DNA of 64,000 nt from Caprimulgus europaeus (GCA_907165065.1 OU015540.1:3952001-4016000), one strand, 5' to 3'. Shown: positions 33,901 through 44,300, numbered from the stretch's first letter. Made by a program: numbers and translations. Notes: a model not told the origin generated them from the letters alone.

Positions 33901-36314
33901 AAAGTACTCAGCATGTGCCCAAGAGCCACCTGAGCAGTCTGTTTCAAAGCTGTGGAGATCCTTGGAACAGCCTGGGTACTCAGACTTGTTGGTACACCTG
34001 CACAAAAGCTTGGCTTGGTGTCCAACCACCACTGAGTGCTGGGGAAGGTGGGCCAATCCCAACTGAATACAAGGGAAATGGCTCTCTTCATCTTGCATGA
34101 ATCTTAGAGGGGTGCTAAAGCTTGGGAGTGCCTTCACTGTGCTGCTATTCCAGGGGGACTTCAAGGCTCAGAAGGAGGCTGTGTGGGCAGTGGCCAACTT
34201 CACAACAGGAGGTACTGTGGAGCAAGTGGTGGAGCTTGTCCAGTCCGGGGTCCTCAAACCTCTGCTCAACCTGCTCTTGGCCAAAGACAGCAAAACTATC
34301 CTGGTCATCCTGGATACCATTTCAAATCTCTTCATGGTATGTTCTCCTACAAACTCTTGAATCTCTTCCCCACAGGAACAACATGGTGTGAGCTGTTGTG
34401 TGGTTGGCTCCTACAGCAGCTACTGATCTTGTGGGAGCGAGAGTTAAACTTCATGTTGTCTGACATGTTCTCAGGCATCCTTGGATTGTCCAGAGCTTGA
34501 CAAGATTAAGTTCCCAAAGTGTTCCTCTTCACCTCCTGTGATTTTAGTTGTCTTCTGGAAAGGAAAAGAGGTTGTGTTAATCCTCAAGCTGGACAGAGGT
34601 GAAGGTCTTGCAGCAGTGTAACTGCAGAGAAATCAAGTGGTCCTGCAGGCATTTCACTTCTGCTCCCTGCCAGCTGATGTCCCTATGTCTCTCACCTGAA
34701 GGCCTGTTTCTTGTAGCACCTCTGCACCAGTGAAGTGGCTTTTGCAAATGAGACAGTGGGTGGCAGGTAGCATCTGCTGCTCCTCAGTGTGTGGCTGTGA
34801 CTCTGGCTAGCTTCTCTGGTTGGCAGTCAAGCCACTGTGCAGGAATCCCAGCAGGGACTGATGCTTTATATGCATAGTGGTCCTATCCCTGGGATCAGGT
34901 AGGGACCATAAATGCAGGAACTGTGGTCTTTTGACTTGTAGATCAGGGTCTTGCAGTGAAGACCATCTCAGACCTGTTACTGATATAAGGTTCTATTTCT
35001 CCTGCTTGGTTATCTGCTGTTACAGGCAGCTGAGAAGCTGGGAGAGACAGAAAGGTTGTGTCTGCTGGTGGAAGAGCTTGATGGGCTGGAGAAAATTGAA
35101 GCCTTGCAAACCCATGACAACAACATGGTCTACCGAGCTGCGCTGACTATCATAGAGAAATACTTTTCTGGTGAGGTATGTGGGCTCTTGCTCTTTCCCA
35201 TCTGAAAACATGAAGCTATTGCATGCTGGAATGAAGCAAGGACTTTAGGGATGCTGAAATAGGTTTTAGGAAGAGACCTGTACCTGACCAGAGTAGTCCT
35301 TGCAGCTTGTTCCAGTTGCTTCTGAAGGTCTGGAAAAGCTCAGAGTTGTCAGCTGCTGAGTTGCATATGGATGCTGTGATAGTATCTTGCTGCTGGAATT
35401 TAAACTGGCATCAGCTGGAGTTACTGCAGTTGCTGATATGAATACCAAATGTGGAGAAGTTTCCTCCTCTGGAGCTGAGCTCGCTTGTCACTATGAATGG
35501 AGCCTCCTACTCAGCTGATAACCATGCTCAGGTTGCATTTGGCTTGCTTGACCCTTTTCCTGCTAATGAATTCATGGAAAAAGAGGAGAGGACAGCAGCT
35601 AGCAGTTTCAAGAGTCCCATGACTCACAGATGCCATGCTTGGTCCTGGCCTTAGTCTCACAGATGGGGACACATCAGGGAAGAGGCTCTGTGGTTTGGCA
35701 GACCCTGGAGCTGAGGCTCAGTCTAGATGTGAACTGCAGCAGCAGGGAGCAAATGTCTGTGTTAGTCCTCTGCCCAGAACAGGGTCTGTGGGATGTCCTG
35801 GTGAGAGGGTGTGGAGGAAGCTCTCCTACACACCAGCACCTGCCTGAGGGGCTGCATGCCAGGAGAACATCTCTCCAAAGCAGTCCTGGCTTGTTCCTGT
35901 TCCAAGCTGGCTATTTGAGTTGAGTGAGTTCTGCCACTCCAGCTGCTCTTTTCTTCTACCTTTGGTGTCTGAACCCATAGACTTGTCTGATTTTTGTCTG
36001 TGAGGTGCAGGGGCTGTAAAGATCAGGAGGGGTTGGTCTGGTCTCCAAGGGTCCTGTTACAGTCAAGCTGATCTTAACAAGCTTGTTACACCAGCAGAAT
36101 TTTTTTAAAACAAGAATAAATCCAGTAAGCTGCTGTGAGGGGGGGGAGGGAGCTTCAGGCAAACTGTGGTGCAGAAAGCTGAGGTTTGTTAAGATGCAGA
36201 ACCTCTAACTGATAGCTGTCAACTTCCTCCTAGGAAAATCCAGATCTCCAGCCTGGGACTGGCCAAGATGGACTATATGATTTCTCAGTGGACAAGCAAG
36301 ACTTCAACTTCTGA
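27941..36314 (+). CDS. KPNA7: Importin subunit alpha-8 (karyopherin alpha 7), complete
   Basis: Adaptor that binds classical nuclear localisation signals and carries cargo with importin beta through the nuclear pore. Coding exons: 27941-28006, 28676-28813, 29379-29464, 30935-31203, 31684-31766, 32971-33234, 33600-33833, 34154-34336, 35026-35175, 36234-36314. All introns are GT-AG and phases join without a break to give 517 residues (human KPNA7 516). The start '[20 protein letters not shown]' matches KPNA7 (MPT...RRRKFKYRGKD), not KPNA2. The importin-beta-binding segment is about residues 10-60 ([20 protein letters not shown], then LKRR). Armadillo repeats carry the WxxxN signatures: WALTN (138), WALGN (180), WTLSN (223), WAVSY (265, the family's usual Asn exception), RAIGN (307, Arg for Trp), WTLSN (349), WAVAN (391). 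'[20 protein letters not shown]' is nearly identical to mammalian KPNA7. Position upstream of SMURF1 on the same strand agrees. No stop or frameshift, so the gene looks functional. The C-terminus ends DFNF. Confidence 0.96.
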
Positions 36315-36417
36315 AAATGAAGCACTACACAGCTCTGAGCTGGTGGGTGAAGGTGTTTTGATAAAGCTCAGACATCCAAACCAAGAGGAGCAAAGATGCT
36401 GAGTCTTTTTACTTGTC

Positions 36418-36423
36418 AATAAA
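36418..36423 (+). terminator. KPNA7: KPNA7 poly(A) signal AATAAA
   Basis: A canonical AATAAA lies 104 bases after the stop codon, followed by T-rich sequence (36440-36475). Cleavage is expected near 36440, giving a short 3' untranslated region. Confidence 0.85.
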
Positions 36424-36969
36424 TTGCACTTCTGGCTTTGTACTTCTTGCCTTTGATTTTTTTCTTTTCTTATCTCCTCTGTTGCAAACAGAATAGACTT
36501 TTTTTTTTCCATAGTGTCTTAAGGCCCTACAGAAATGTACTGGAGCTCCTGGGCATGTTTTCTGGGTGCAAAGCACAGTCAGAATCTTTCTGCTGGCTGC
36601 ACTAAGCTGCTGGAGAGCATGGTGTTACCACCAAATCCAACTGGGTCTCAGTGCTTGTGCTGAAACTTCTAGGCTTAACTTTGCAGTGGCTGAAGCATCT
36701 CTTAGAGCTATTCAAGAGGTGCTTCACCCTTCTGCAGGTGCAACCACCTCCATGGGAGAGGAGATGGTCCTAGCAGGGAAGGAAATCAGCCAGGGGAAGG
36801 TGGGTCAGTCACCCCTGTGTAAGTATTGGGGTCTGGACACAAGAGTAAATGCTGGTCTTTAGGCAGCAAGGCTGTGTCAGAGGTGGCTGTTGCTGTGGGA
36901 GCAGTTCATGTCCCACTGCAGCTTCTCACATGCTGTCCACTAGCCTGGAATCCATCCATCTGGCCCTGC

Positions 36970-38268
36970 CTAGAGCTGCCCTTTCATATTGAGGACTTGT
37001 ATTTCAGGTTTCCATGGTATGTCACTCTCCCTTGCTGACAGGAGTCCTTCCTCTGTCCAAGCCCTCCAGCTTTGCTCTCTAGCTGATGTGATGTCGATGT
37101 GGCTCTTGAGTCCAGCTTGCAGCAAGCTCTGGTGTCCATCCCTGCAGCTGTGTGTACTGCTCTGCTGGCACATGCATTGCACAAACATGATGTGCTGCAG
37201 GTTCACAGTAAGCTGCTGGACACAGCTCCATCCTTGTAGTGCTGATGGTTTGTGGGAGATCCTGCTGGGACCCTTCAGTCCCCAGAGGCTGAAGCTATTT
37301 CAAGGGCTTTGTTCCATGCAAGATGGGGGTGACAGCTTCCACCTCCCTGCTTCCAGGGGTTTGACTCTTCAAAGTGACCTTGGGTGGGTTCAGGGGTTTG
37401 CTTCCTCAGATGCAGGGTGAGGTGATGTGACAGAAACTTACTCTGAAGGGAAAATATCTCCAGAAATTGGAACCTCTTCTTCAATTGTGGATCTGATCTC
37501 CAGAGCATTTATGCATTTCTCCTCTGGGCCACCTAGGAAAAAAGGGAGCTGGTAGTTAAAGTCTGGTTGTGCTCCATGCAAGGAGGTGTGCAGCTCTGGC
37601 TGTGTGTGCCAGTATTGCTTGTTTAATATTAAACTCCTGGAGCTGATGAATTGCAAAATGCTTCTTGGGTTTGATTTCTCGGAGCCCAAGCTCTGCACTG
37701 AGAAGTGACTGAAGCAATGTCTGAACACGCGGCTGAAACAAGGGCTTGTGAAAATCCTTTGTTCGTGCCTGTGGGTTAACACAAAGGGCTCTGGCTGGGC
37801 TGTGTGCAGCTTCTCCCTGCTGACAGGGCTGATACGGCATCTGGAAACGGTCACATTTCACCAGGTACAACGAATCTGAGGCAGGTGCTTCCTCAGTGTA
37901 AATGGAGACGCTGCAGAGCTGGGCTGCAGCCACCCTGACTTTGGACTCGTCCCATGTAGCTTCTCCCACCGTCAGGCAGGACTGTCCCTTGTCCCTACGT
38001 GTGCTGGGGCAGTGGGGCTGCTGTTTGCTGGTGCTCTGCTGGCTTAGAGCAAACTCAAAAGAGAGAGGGCTGGGCTGTTTGACTTCTTTCCTGCGTGGGC
38101 TGGAGATGAACCTGTGGTCGATGGTGTTACACAGAGCACTGGGACCAAAGCTGCTTGCTTCTACCATCGTGTCCTTAAGCTGCAATAAAATAGTGTCCCT
38201 GTAGCCTTGATGGGATGGAGAGAAAAATATGTCCCTGCTCTTCAGAGTGTCAGTAGGTGCCTGCTGTG
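36970..38268 (-). CDS. Unrecognised protein-coding locus, convergent with KPNA7
   Basis: Not recognised. Three pieces on the minus strand look coding. (1) Frame 38268-37615, inside a 281-codon open frame (38401-37556) that is the longest non-repetitive frame in the window; acceptor-like 'tgcttgccctgcag' precedes 38268. Text such as 'IFFSPSHQGYRDTILLQ', 'LCNTIDHRFISSP' and 'KPLFQPRVQTLLQSLL' has ordinary protein composition. (2) About 37614-37442 in the next frame: 'YWHTQPELHTSLHGAQPDF', 'GGPEEKCINALEIRSTIEEE', ending at a consensus donor TCAGA|GTAAGT. (3) 37141-36970: 'DGHQSLLQAGLKSHIDITSA' ending 'IPWKPEIQVLNMKGQL' and stop. The phase left by piece 2 (two bases) is exactly what piece 3 needs. 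Pieces 1 and 2 meet in different frames near 37612-37630, through a one-base indel or a missed small intron. An alternative start for piece 2 is 37532, after 'cccttttttcctag'. It is either a real unnamed gene or a recent pseudogene. The 5' end is unresolved. Confidence 0.5.
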
Positions 38269-39449
38269 CTGCAGGGCAAGCAAAGCAGAGAGGGTGTTTG
38301 GGGCAGCACCGCTGCTGGTGTCCCATGGTGGCTGGAGAACTGGGACCGGAATGGTGGGTTGTACCTGCTGTGTTGTGGGTGTGTGAGAGACCTACAGGCA
38401 TCTGCTTGCCTGGTTAATTGGAGCTGCTCTCCTCTGATCCCCGCTGGCTCCAGCTCTCCTGCCCAGAGCGCAGGCAGCAGCCGCTGTGGCCATTTTGGCT
38501 TCGGTGCTCTGCTCCGGGGGATTGGAGCCACTTGCTCCTCCCGGTGGGATGGGATGGGGGGTCCATGGGGACCAGTGAGGGTGAGATGCTGCTGTGCTGC
38601 TTCCCCAGAGCAGCTCCACCTCCCTCTAGAGATGCATTAAAAAAAAGTATTTTATCTAATTACAGCACCCTGTATCCTGGTCCCAGCGGAGCACGGCGAT
38701 GGCTGCTCGGTCCCTATGTCACTGGGGAACTGGAAAAGGTGCTGCCAGTACCTGTGGCGGCTGTTTGCCCTGAATTAGGACCCAATTAATTTATGGATGT
38801 GAAGTAGGGTGTCTTCTAAAGCACTTTTATGCCGAATTGTTTGTTTCTTACCCCCATGGGTGCACCCTGCAGCCTCCCCGGCACCGTACAGACTCGTTAC
38901 CAGTCTGGCTTTGCGGGTGGAAGGGGATTTTGGTGGCTGTCCCTGAGGCTGCAAAGCTGGAGCCAGTTTGAGGAGCTATGTGAGCTGAAAAACCCGCTGG
39001 TTGGTGAGAAGGAAGAGGTGGCAGAGATGGCTTTGGGCAAGTTTGGCTGGGGTCTGCCCAGGGTGGGCCGTGTCCCGGTGTGGGCACCAAGCCAGGTTAG
39101 TGCTGTGGGGAGGGGGAGGCTGAGGAGGGGGATTTAAAGGAAGAATTTAGATGTTGAAATCACTGCCCAGATCTGCTGCTGCACCTGATGCTCAGCTGTC
39201 AATCGCTGAGGCTTTCTCCTCTTCCCCATTGCTATTTTGCTTTCTCCTCAGTATTTATGGGGGAGAGACTTTCACCTCCTCTGGTCCTTGGGAGGGGGTG
39301 GGCAGAGAAGTAAAAGCCGTGGTTTAAAATGGAAGGTCACTTCTGCTCGGCACAGCGGCAGAAGCCAGATTTACTGTGTTTGCAGGTGGAGATAACAAAC
39401 TCTGCCACCAACCCCTCTCCAAATCCTGCACTCAGCTTCTATTTCTGTG

Positions 39450-39800
39450 CTGAAAAGCGAGGATGCTCGAGACGCTGCCGCTGTCACCTCGCAGCACCCG
39501 GTGACGGTCCCTGCTCAGACGTGGGCAGGAGCGATGCTGATCCCGGCACACGGCTCCCGCTCCATAAATCACCTCGGTTGGGCAACGGGGGCATCGCTGT
39601 GCCTGCAGGAAACATCGGGGGCGGTTGTGACCGGGTGGCACTGCCGAGGTGTGCCGGGCTGGGGGTGCCCCCGGCACGCGCCGCAGCAGCCAGCCTGGCC
39701 TCGGCCACTCGGTGTGAAGCAAGGCTGGCCCCGAGGTTTGCCTCCGTACCGGAGGGAGCCGGGACAACGCTCCCGGTGCTCCCGGAGGGGTTCAGGATTT
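39450..39800. other. GC- and CpG-rich block
   Basis: A high density of CG dinucleotides and several GGGGGC/CCCGG runs resembles the edge of a CpG island, separated from the SMURF1 promoter by an AT-rich and a C-rich repeat. Open frames of 150-190 codons over it come from the low stop-codon density and show no domain. It may be a distal promoter or enhancer. Confidence 0.5.
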
Positions 39801-39839
39801 AGGGACTTCTCTGTTGGTGGTGATTTCTGGGGGGCTGGC

Positions 39840-39910
39840 TTATGGGATTATTTTTTATTATTATTTTATTATTATAAAATAAAATATATTATACATTTTA
39901 TATTGTTATA
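39840..39910. repeat. AT-rich low-complexity stretch
   Basis: A run of TTATTATTATTT and ATAAAATAAAATATATTATA about 70 bp long lies abruptly between two GC-rich blocks. It may be the eroded tail of an insertion. Confidence 0.8.
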
Positions 39911-40175
39911 TGCAACCTCCATGCCACCCCTATGGACCTCTACATACCCTCCATGCCACCCTCCAAGCCACAGCCATGTCACCCCCATACACCAAATGCC
40001 AACCCCCCCCTGCATGTGACCCCCATACACCCCTGTGCACCCTCCATGCCACCTCCCTGCCACCTTCCATGTCACCCCCATGGACCTCTATCTACCCTCA
40101 GTGCCCCCCACCAAGCCACAGCCTTGTCACCCTTATGCCCCCTCTCATGTCACCCCCACACACCCAATGCCACCT
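39911..40175. repeat. C-rich imperfect tandem repeat
   Basis: Units built on CCATGCCACC, CCCCCATACACC and 'GGACCTCTA' recur. One segment of about 50 bp (from 39932) is repeated imperfectly about 150 bp later (from 40083), including 'CCAAGCCACAGCC' and 'GTCACCC'. The plus strand is nearly G-free, giving His/Pro-rich spurious open frames. Confidence 0.75.
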
Positions 40176-40190
40176 CCCATCTCCTCCCCG

Positions 40191-40206
40191 CCGCCAGGGG
40201 GCGCTG
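40191..40206 (+). promoter_or_regulatory. Strong CTCF-type motif
   Basis: CCGCCAGGGGGCGCTG fits the CTCF core (CCNNNAGGGGGCGCT) at essentially every informative base. It sits about 380 bp upstream of the SMURF1 start codon, at the border between the repeat-rich intergenic DNA and the CpG-island promoter. Binding is inferred. Confidence 0.75.
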
Positions 40207-40571
40207 CCCCTCCCACAAGCCGTACCCACAGCGCATGCGTCCTACCCACCCTCCGACCTTCCCATCATGGCGGCTCTGTGAGGCCGCTCCGTCCCGCGCG
40301 CTGACGTCACCACCCACCGGCGTGCGCGGGGCTGGGGTGGGGGCGTGGCCAGCTCGTTCTCCGCGGCCGGGCCGGGCCGGGCGGGCTCGTCGGTGTCTCG
40401 GTGGTGTCGGTAGCGAGCGGTAAAACGGGAGAAGCCCCTTAAGGATCAACGGCATCGCAACGAGCGGGTGTGGACCGTATGGGGGGGGTGCGTGAGGCCG
40501 TCGGTTGATCTCGGCGCTGTCGCTGTTGCCGCCTCCTCCTCCCTTCTCCTTCTCCTCCTCCTCCCGGCGCG
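40195..40571 (+). promoter_or_regulatory. SMURF1: SMURF1 CpG-island promoter and 5' untranslated region
   Basis: This is a TATA-less, CpG-dense region. Motifs in order: GCGCATGCG at 40231 (NRF1 core), ATCATGGCGGCTCTG near 40264 (YY1-like), TGACGTCA at 40302-40309 (full cAMP response element), GGGGGCGTGGCC at 40339 (Sp/KLF GC box). The 5' untranslated region probably starts near 40340-40400 and runs to the ATG, with a pyrimidine-rich CTC/CTT stretch at 40536-40565. The exact start site is unknown. The motif set is typical of housekeeping-type promoters. Confidence 0.8.
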
Positions 40572-40626
40572 ATGTCGAATCCCGGTACCCGCCGGAACGG
40601 TTCCAGCATCAAGATCCGCCTCACAG
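40572..40626 (+). CDS. SMURF1: SMURF1 coding exon 1 (partial gene)
   Basis: E3 ubiquitin-protein ligase of the NEDD4 family (C2-WW-WW-HECT). It ubiquitinates SMAD1/5, BMP and TGF-beta receptors, and RhoA. The exon encodes MSNPGTRRNGSSIKIRLT, identical to the N-terminus of the vertebrate protein, then one base of the next codon before the donor G|GTAACG. In known SMURF1 the next residue is Val (G|TG), so the phase fits. These residues lead into the C2 domain, which would start in exon 2. I did not find exon 2 (expected VLCAKNL...) in the remaining 23 kb, consistent with the very long first intron in other vertebrates. The gene continues beyond the window. Confidence 0.95.
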
Positions 40627-40678
40627 GTAACGGGGCGGCGTTGTGTGACTCCCCCCCCACGCCGCTTTTCCTCTCATG

Positions 40679-40774
40679 GGGCCCGGTCTCCCCTCCCCTC
40701 ACGCCGCCAGGCCGGGGAGGGGGCGGCCGCCCCCTCCCCGGCCTGGCGGCGTGAGGGGAGGGGAGACCGGGCCC
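40679..40774. repeat. Perfect 96-bp palindrome, no spacer
   Basis: The two 48-base arms, 40679-40726 and 40727-40774, are exact reverse complements with no loop. The centre is GCGGCCGC (a NotI site). I checked the arms base by base; the first mismatched pair is 40678/40775. It lies 53 bp after the SMURF1 exon 1 donor in very GC-rich DNA. It could extrude a cruciform or fold as an RNA hairpin in the nascent transcript, or could be a fold-back artefact of assembly. Confidence 0.97.
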
Positions 40775-41029
40775 AAGGCCGGGAGAGCTGGGGGAGGCCG
40801 AGGAGTCGACGACCGAGTTCCGATCGTGACTTAACTTTTATCCGCTTTTTCTCACTCTCACTTCCACCTCCGTGGCCCGGTGGAGCCTCTTGTAATTCTT
40901 ATTTATTTCTGTTTTTCCCTCCCCACCACCACCACCCCCGCGTTGTGCACTCCACCGGCTGATAGAAATTTGGGGATGGGGTCCTTTTTTAGGGGGGGTG
41001 TCTTTGTCTCCCCATCTCCTTCTAGTAGG

Positions 41030-41340
41030 CCAGGGCACCCTGCTTCTTCCTGGGGGCTCTTCTGCACCTTCTTCCGTGGGGGGGTCCCTGTGGTCCCCAC
41101 CCTTGGCACGTTGCTCCTTCCTGGAGTCTCTTCTGCACCTTCTTCCATGGGGGAAGGTGGAGGGGGGGGGTCTTTGTGTCCCCCTTATTCTAGCAAGCCA
41201 GGACACCCTGTCCCTTCCTGGGATCTCTTCTGCACTTTCCCCCATGGTGGGGGTCCTTACATCCCCCCTTTCCAGCAAGCCAGGACACCCTGCCCCTTCC
41301 TGGGGTCTTTTCTGCACCTTCCCCGGGAGGATTTCCAGAG
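41030..41340. repeat. Imperfect VNTR, about 70-97 bp unit, four copies
   Basis: Segments containing 'CTTCCTGGGGNCTCTTCTGCAC', 'CTTCCATGGGGG' and 'AGCAAGCCAGGACACCCTG' recur near 41057, 41128, 41225 and 41306. Unit spacing is uneven. Open frames on both strands are repeat by-products. Confidence 0.85.
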
Positions 41341-44300
41341 CCACCTTCCCTGCAGACTCATTTTAACAAAGCCTTCCATAATTTGCCTTGCTTCCCTTTA
41401 GTAATAACCCCCCCCTCGGCCTCACATGTGCCATCGAGGATAACTCAGTTGCCAACAAGAAAATGTGCATTTAGTTGCTTTTAACTTTTTATTTTCAGTG
41501 TGGATTTTTTTTCCCCCCCCTTCCTTCCTCACCACTCTCTCTCTCTCTCTCTTGGCAAATCACACACTCAGCTTTTGAAGTTCCTTCCCTGAGCGAGAGG
41601 TGACACCAAAGGCGGTGGGTGTGTGTTGTGCCTCCTTAGGAGGCCTCTGCCACGGTGCACGTAGGGATAAACCAACTTAGGTTGCACCCTGCAAGATCTG
41701 GATTAAGTCTTCTGGACGCTGCTCCAGTCGATGTTGAAGCTGCTTCTTTAATGGAAAGAGACACAGTTTTTGCTTCTTGAGGCTGCTGTGTGAATTATTA
41801 ATAAATAAAGCCAAATCCTTTCTTTCAAAGGCAACAGGTGAATGCTTGGAGATCTCTCAGGCTGAAGGAGCCACGGTGCTTCTCCAAGTCACCAGCGTTG
41901 ATCTATAGAAAGCTGCTTCTGTGGGTGCATAAAACATTGTCAAATAATGAGAAAACAGCTCTGGTTAAACTTCAGTAAAAGGTTAACTTGCTTCTGGCGT
42001 GTAGCACAGTCAGGAGCAGCTCTTCAGGAAAAAAAAACATCCTGGTTTTCTTCTAATCCTTTTTTTTGATGCTGCACTGAGGAGAGTTTGTGAGGATAAT
42101 GTAAATCTGAAAATCCTTTTCTTGGTTGTGAGAAGGCTGGAAATATTTTGAGGGTGGATGGATGATGTTTGATCTGAAATTAGTTTTTGTGGTGATGGAT
42201 CTGAAATGTCAGCTCAGTCATTAGTGGGGCTCATTTTTCTGCAAGGCAGTCAATAGAATTGTTGTGAGTTAAGGAACTCACGCCGTGGTCGTAGCCCTTC
42301 TTCTGAGCTGGAGGATATCATTTGAATAACAGACAGAAGCTGTTGGGTTTAATTTTAAAGGATGAATGCTGCATCTAAATGCTTTTTTTTTTGCTTTTAG
42401 CATGCACTAGTCTCCTCTTCTATCTGAGAACATTTTCTGGAAGAGACTGAAGTTTCAGTTTATTGAGCAACTTTGTGGATTTATTTTTTTTTCTCTCTCT
42501 TTTTTAACTATATTGAAGAAATCTGCTTGTTCAAACACATCTTCTGTTTTTACAAGCGTGAAACCTGGGTGGTGTGACAAAAATTGCTGTATTTAATCAA
42601 AAAATAAATTGCTTTGGGAGCGGTTTAGCTGTAGAATCATGAGGCAATGCTGAATTCTTGGCTTTGCTGGAGACCAGCTTGCTGACTTACCTGTTTCAAA
42701 GAGCTGCAGCTAGCCTGGCTTTTGTTTTCTCATCTGTTTTGCTGTTGGGAGATTTGAGCAGATTTAAATCAAGACAGAGGACCTCTTCTGTTTTGATTTA
42801 CTACCTGCATTGTGTTTCCTGTGATTAGAAACCATTTGTGTTTTCACTACTGAGAGTAGCTGTGTAAATACCCCTCAGTCTGGAGGTGCCTGTGAGTGGT
42901 GCTTTGTAGATGGGAAGTGGTAGAATCTTTCATGCTTTTTTAAAGACATATATTTTTTTTCCTCATCTATTGGGAAGGTATTTGTATTAGCAGCATGTTG
43001 AGATTATTTATGTGAATATATCTAAAGGTTCTGGATCCTCTGATGATTATCAGAAATGATCTTCCAGCTTCTACAGGATGGTGTCAGTCCTATGCTGATA
43101 CAAATCATAACGAAGTAAAATGGCAAATAACACATCCTGTTTAGAAAAATATTTAAAACCCAACATCAGCAAGTAAGTTGATGGCAGGTTGAAATGACTT
43201 TGTGTTCCATGGATCTCAAACATCCTCATCTCTCACTGTATCTCAGTTTCTCCAAAAGCCTGTTCCTTTTATTTCCATTGGAGCTTTCACCACTGCTGGT
43301 GATGTAGGAACCAGAGATATTCCTGGCCTTGTCTCTTGCCACTTGGAGCAGTTCTGGGCAAAGTGGGGTAAAACTTATTGTTAGGTCTGTGGTCTCTGTA
43401 TCCTTGGTGTCACCAGGGTAGTGCTGCAGCAGTGGAATTATCAAAACAGGATGGAAATAATAAAGTGATATTGTGAGCACTCAAAAAGTCCACTCAGGAT
43501 CTGCTGGGTCAGGGAGGAACACGGCCCACAGGCCAGGGGACCTTCGTGGAACGTGTCCCTCTTTTGCTGATGTGCTTCTCTGAAACCTTTGTTTGCTGCT
43601 GGAAACCTCCCTGGGAAGGTTCCAAAGGGTTCATCATCTCCAGGGCTTACACACCTCTTGCTCATACTGGTGTATCACCCAGAAGTGCTCGTGAAAACTG
43701 CAGTCTCATTGTGGTGGGTATCAGAGATGTTCCTGTTCCTGGTAGCTTGCAGGTGAAGGTTGCAGATGGAAGTGGAAAGACTCTGATGAAGTGGACTAAA
43801 GATGTAACTTTTCTACCAAAAACCACTGCAGGTTGTGTTCTGGCTTGGTCAGTACTGGCTTTTTTGGCAGTGGTGTTAAAAGCTGGCTGGCTTCTGGTGC
43901 TGTTGTGGAACTGAGAAAAGATTGGGAAGGAAAAAGAATTAGTTTAAACTCAGATCACTTCATAAATGGAGCAAGAAGGGGGGAGGATCTCATGTGTAAA
44001 GCCAGGTGGCTGTGTCGAGGACTGGTGACCAAACCAGTTTCTTTAACAGAAAAGCAGGAGTTGGTATAACAGGAGAATACAAATAATCATCTCCAGGCAT
44101 CTCACTTGGCGAGGTTTGGAGTACTCAAGAGTGTAAAAATGTGTTCTTCCTCAGCAGACCTGGCCTGGGAAGGTGCTGGGCTGCTGGTTGTGTTAGTGCA
44201 GTTGTGGAAGGAGGATATAGGTGTGAGGAGGGGGAAAGTGCAGTGTCAGAAGCATGAGGGAGGAGTGAGGAAGATGATGGGGAAGCGGGAGGTTGCTGTG

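Noticed and set aside
39329-40423. Overlapping plus-strand frames of 157, 190 and 163 codons
   Set aside because: They lie over CpG-rich and G-depleted repeat DNA where stop codons are rare; the three frames overlap one another and have no recognisable domain.
40838-41401. Frames of 122-173 codons on both strands after SMURF1 exon 1
   Set aside because: They follow the imperfect VNTR in intron 1 and are open on both strands.
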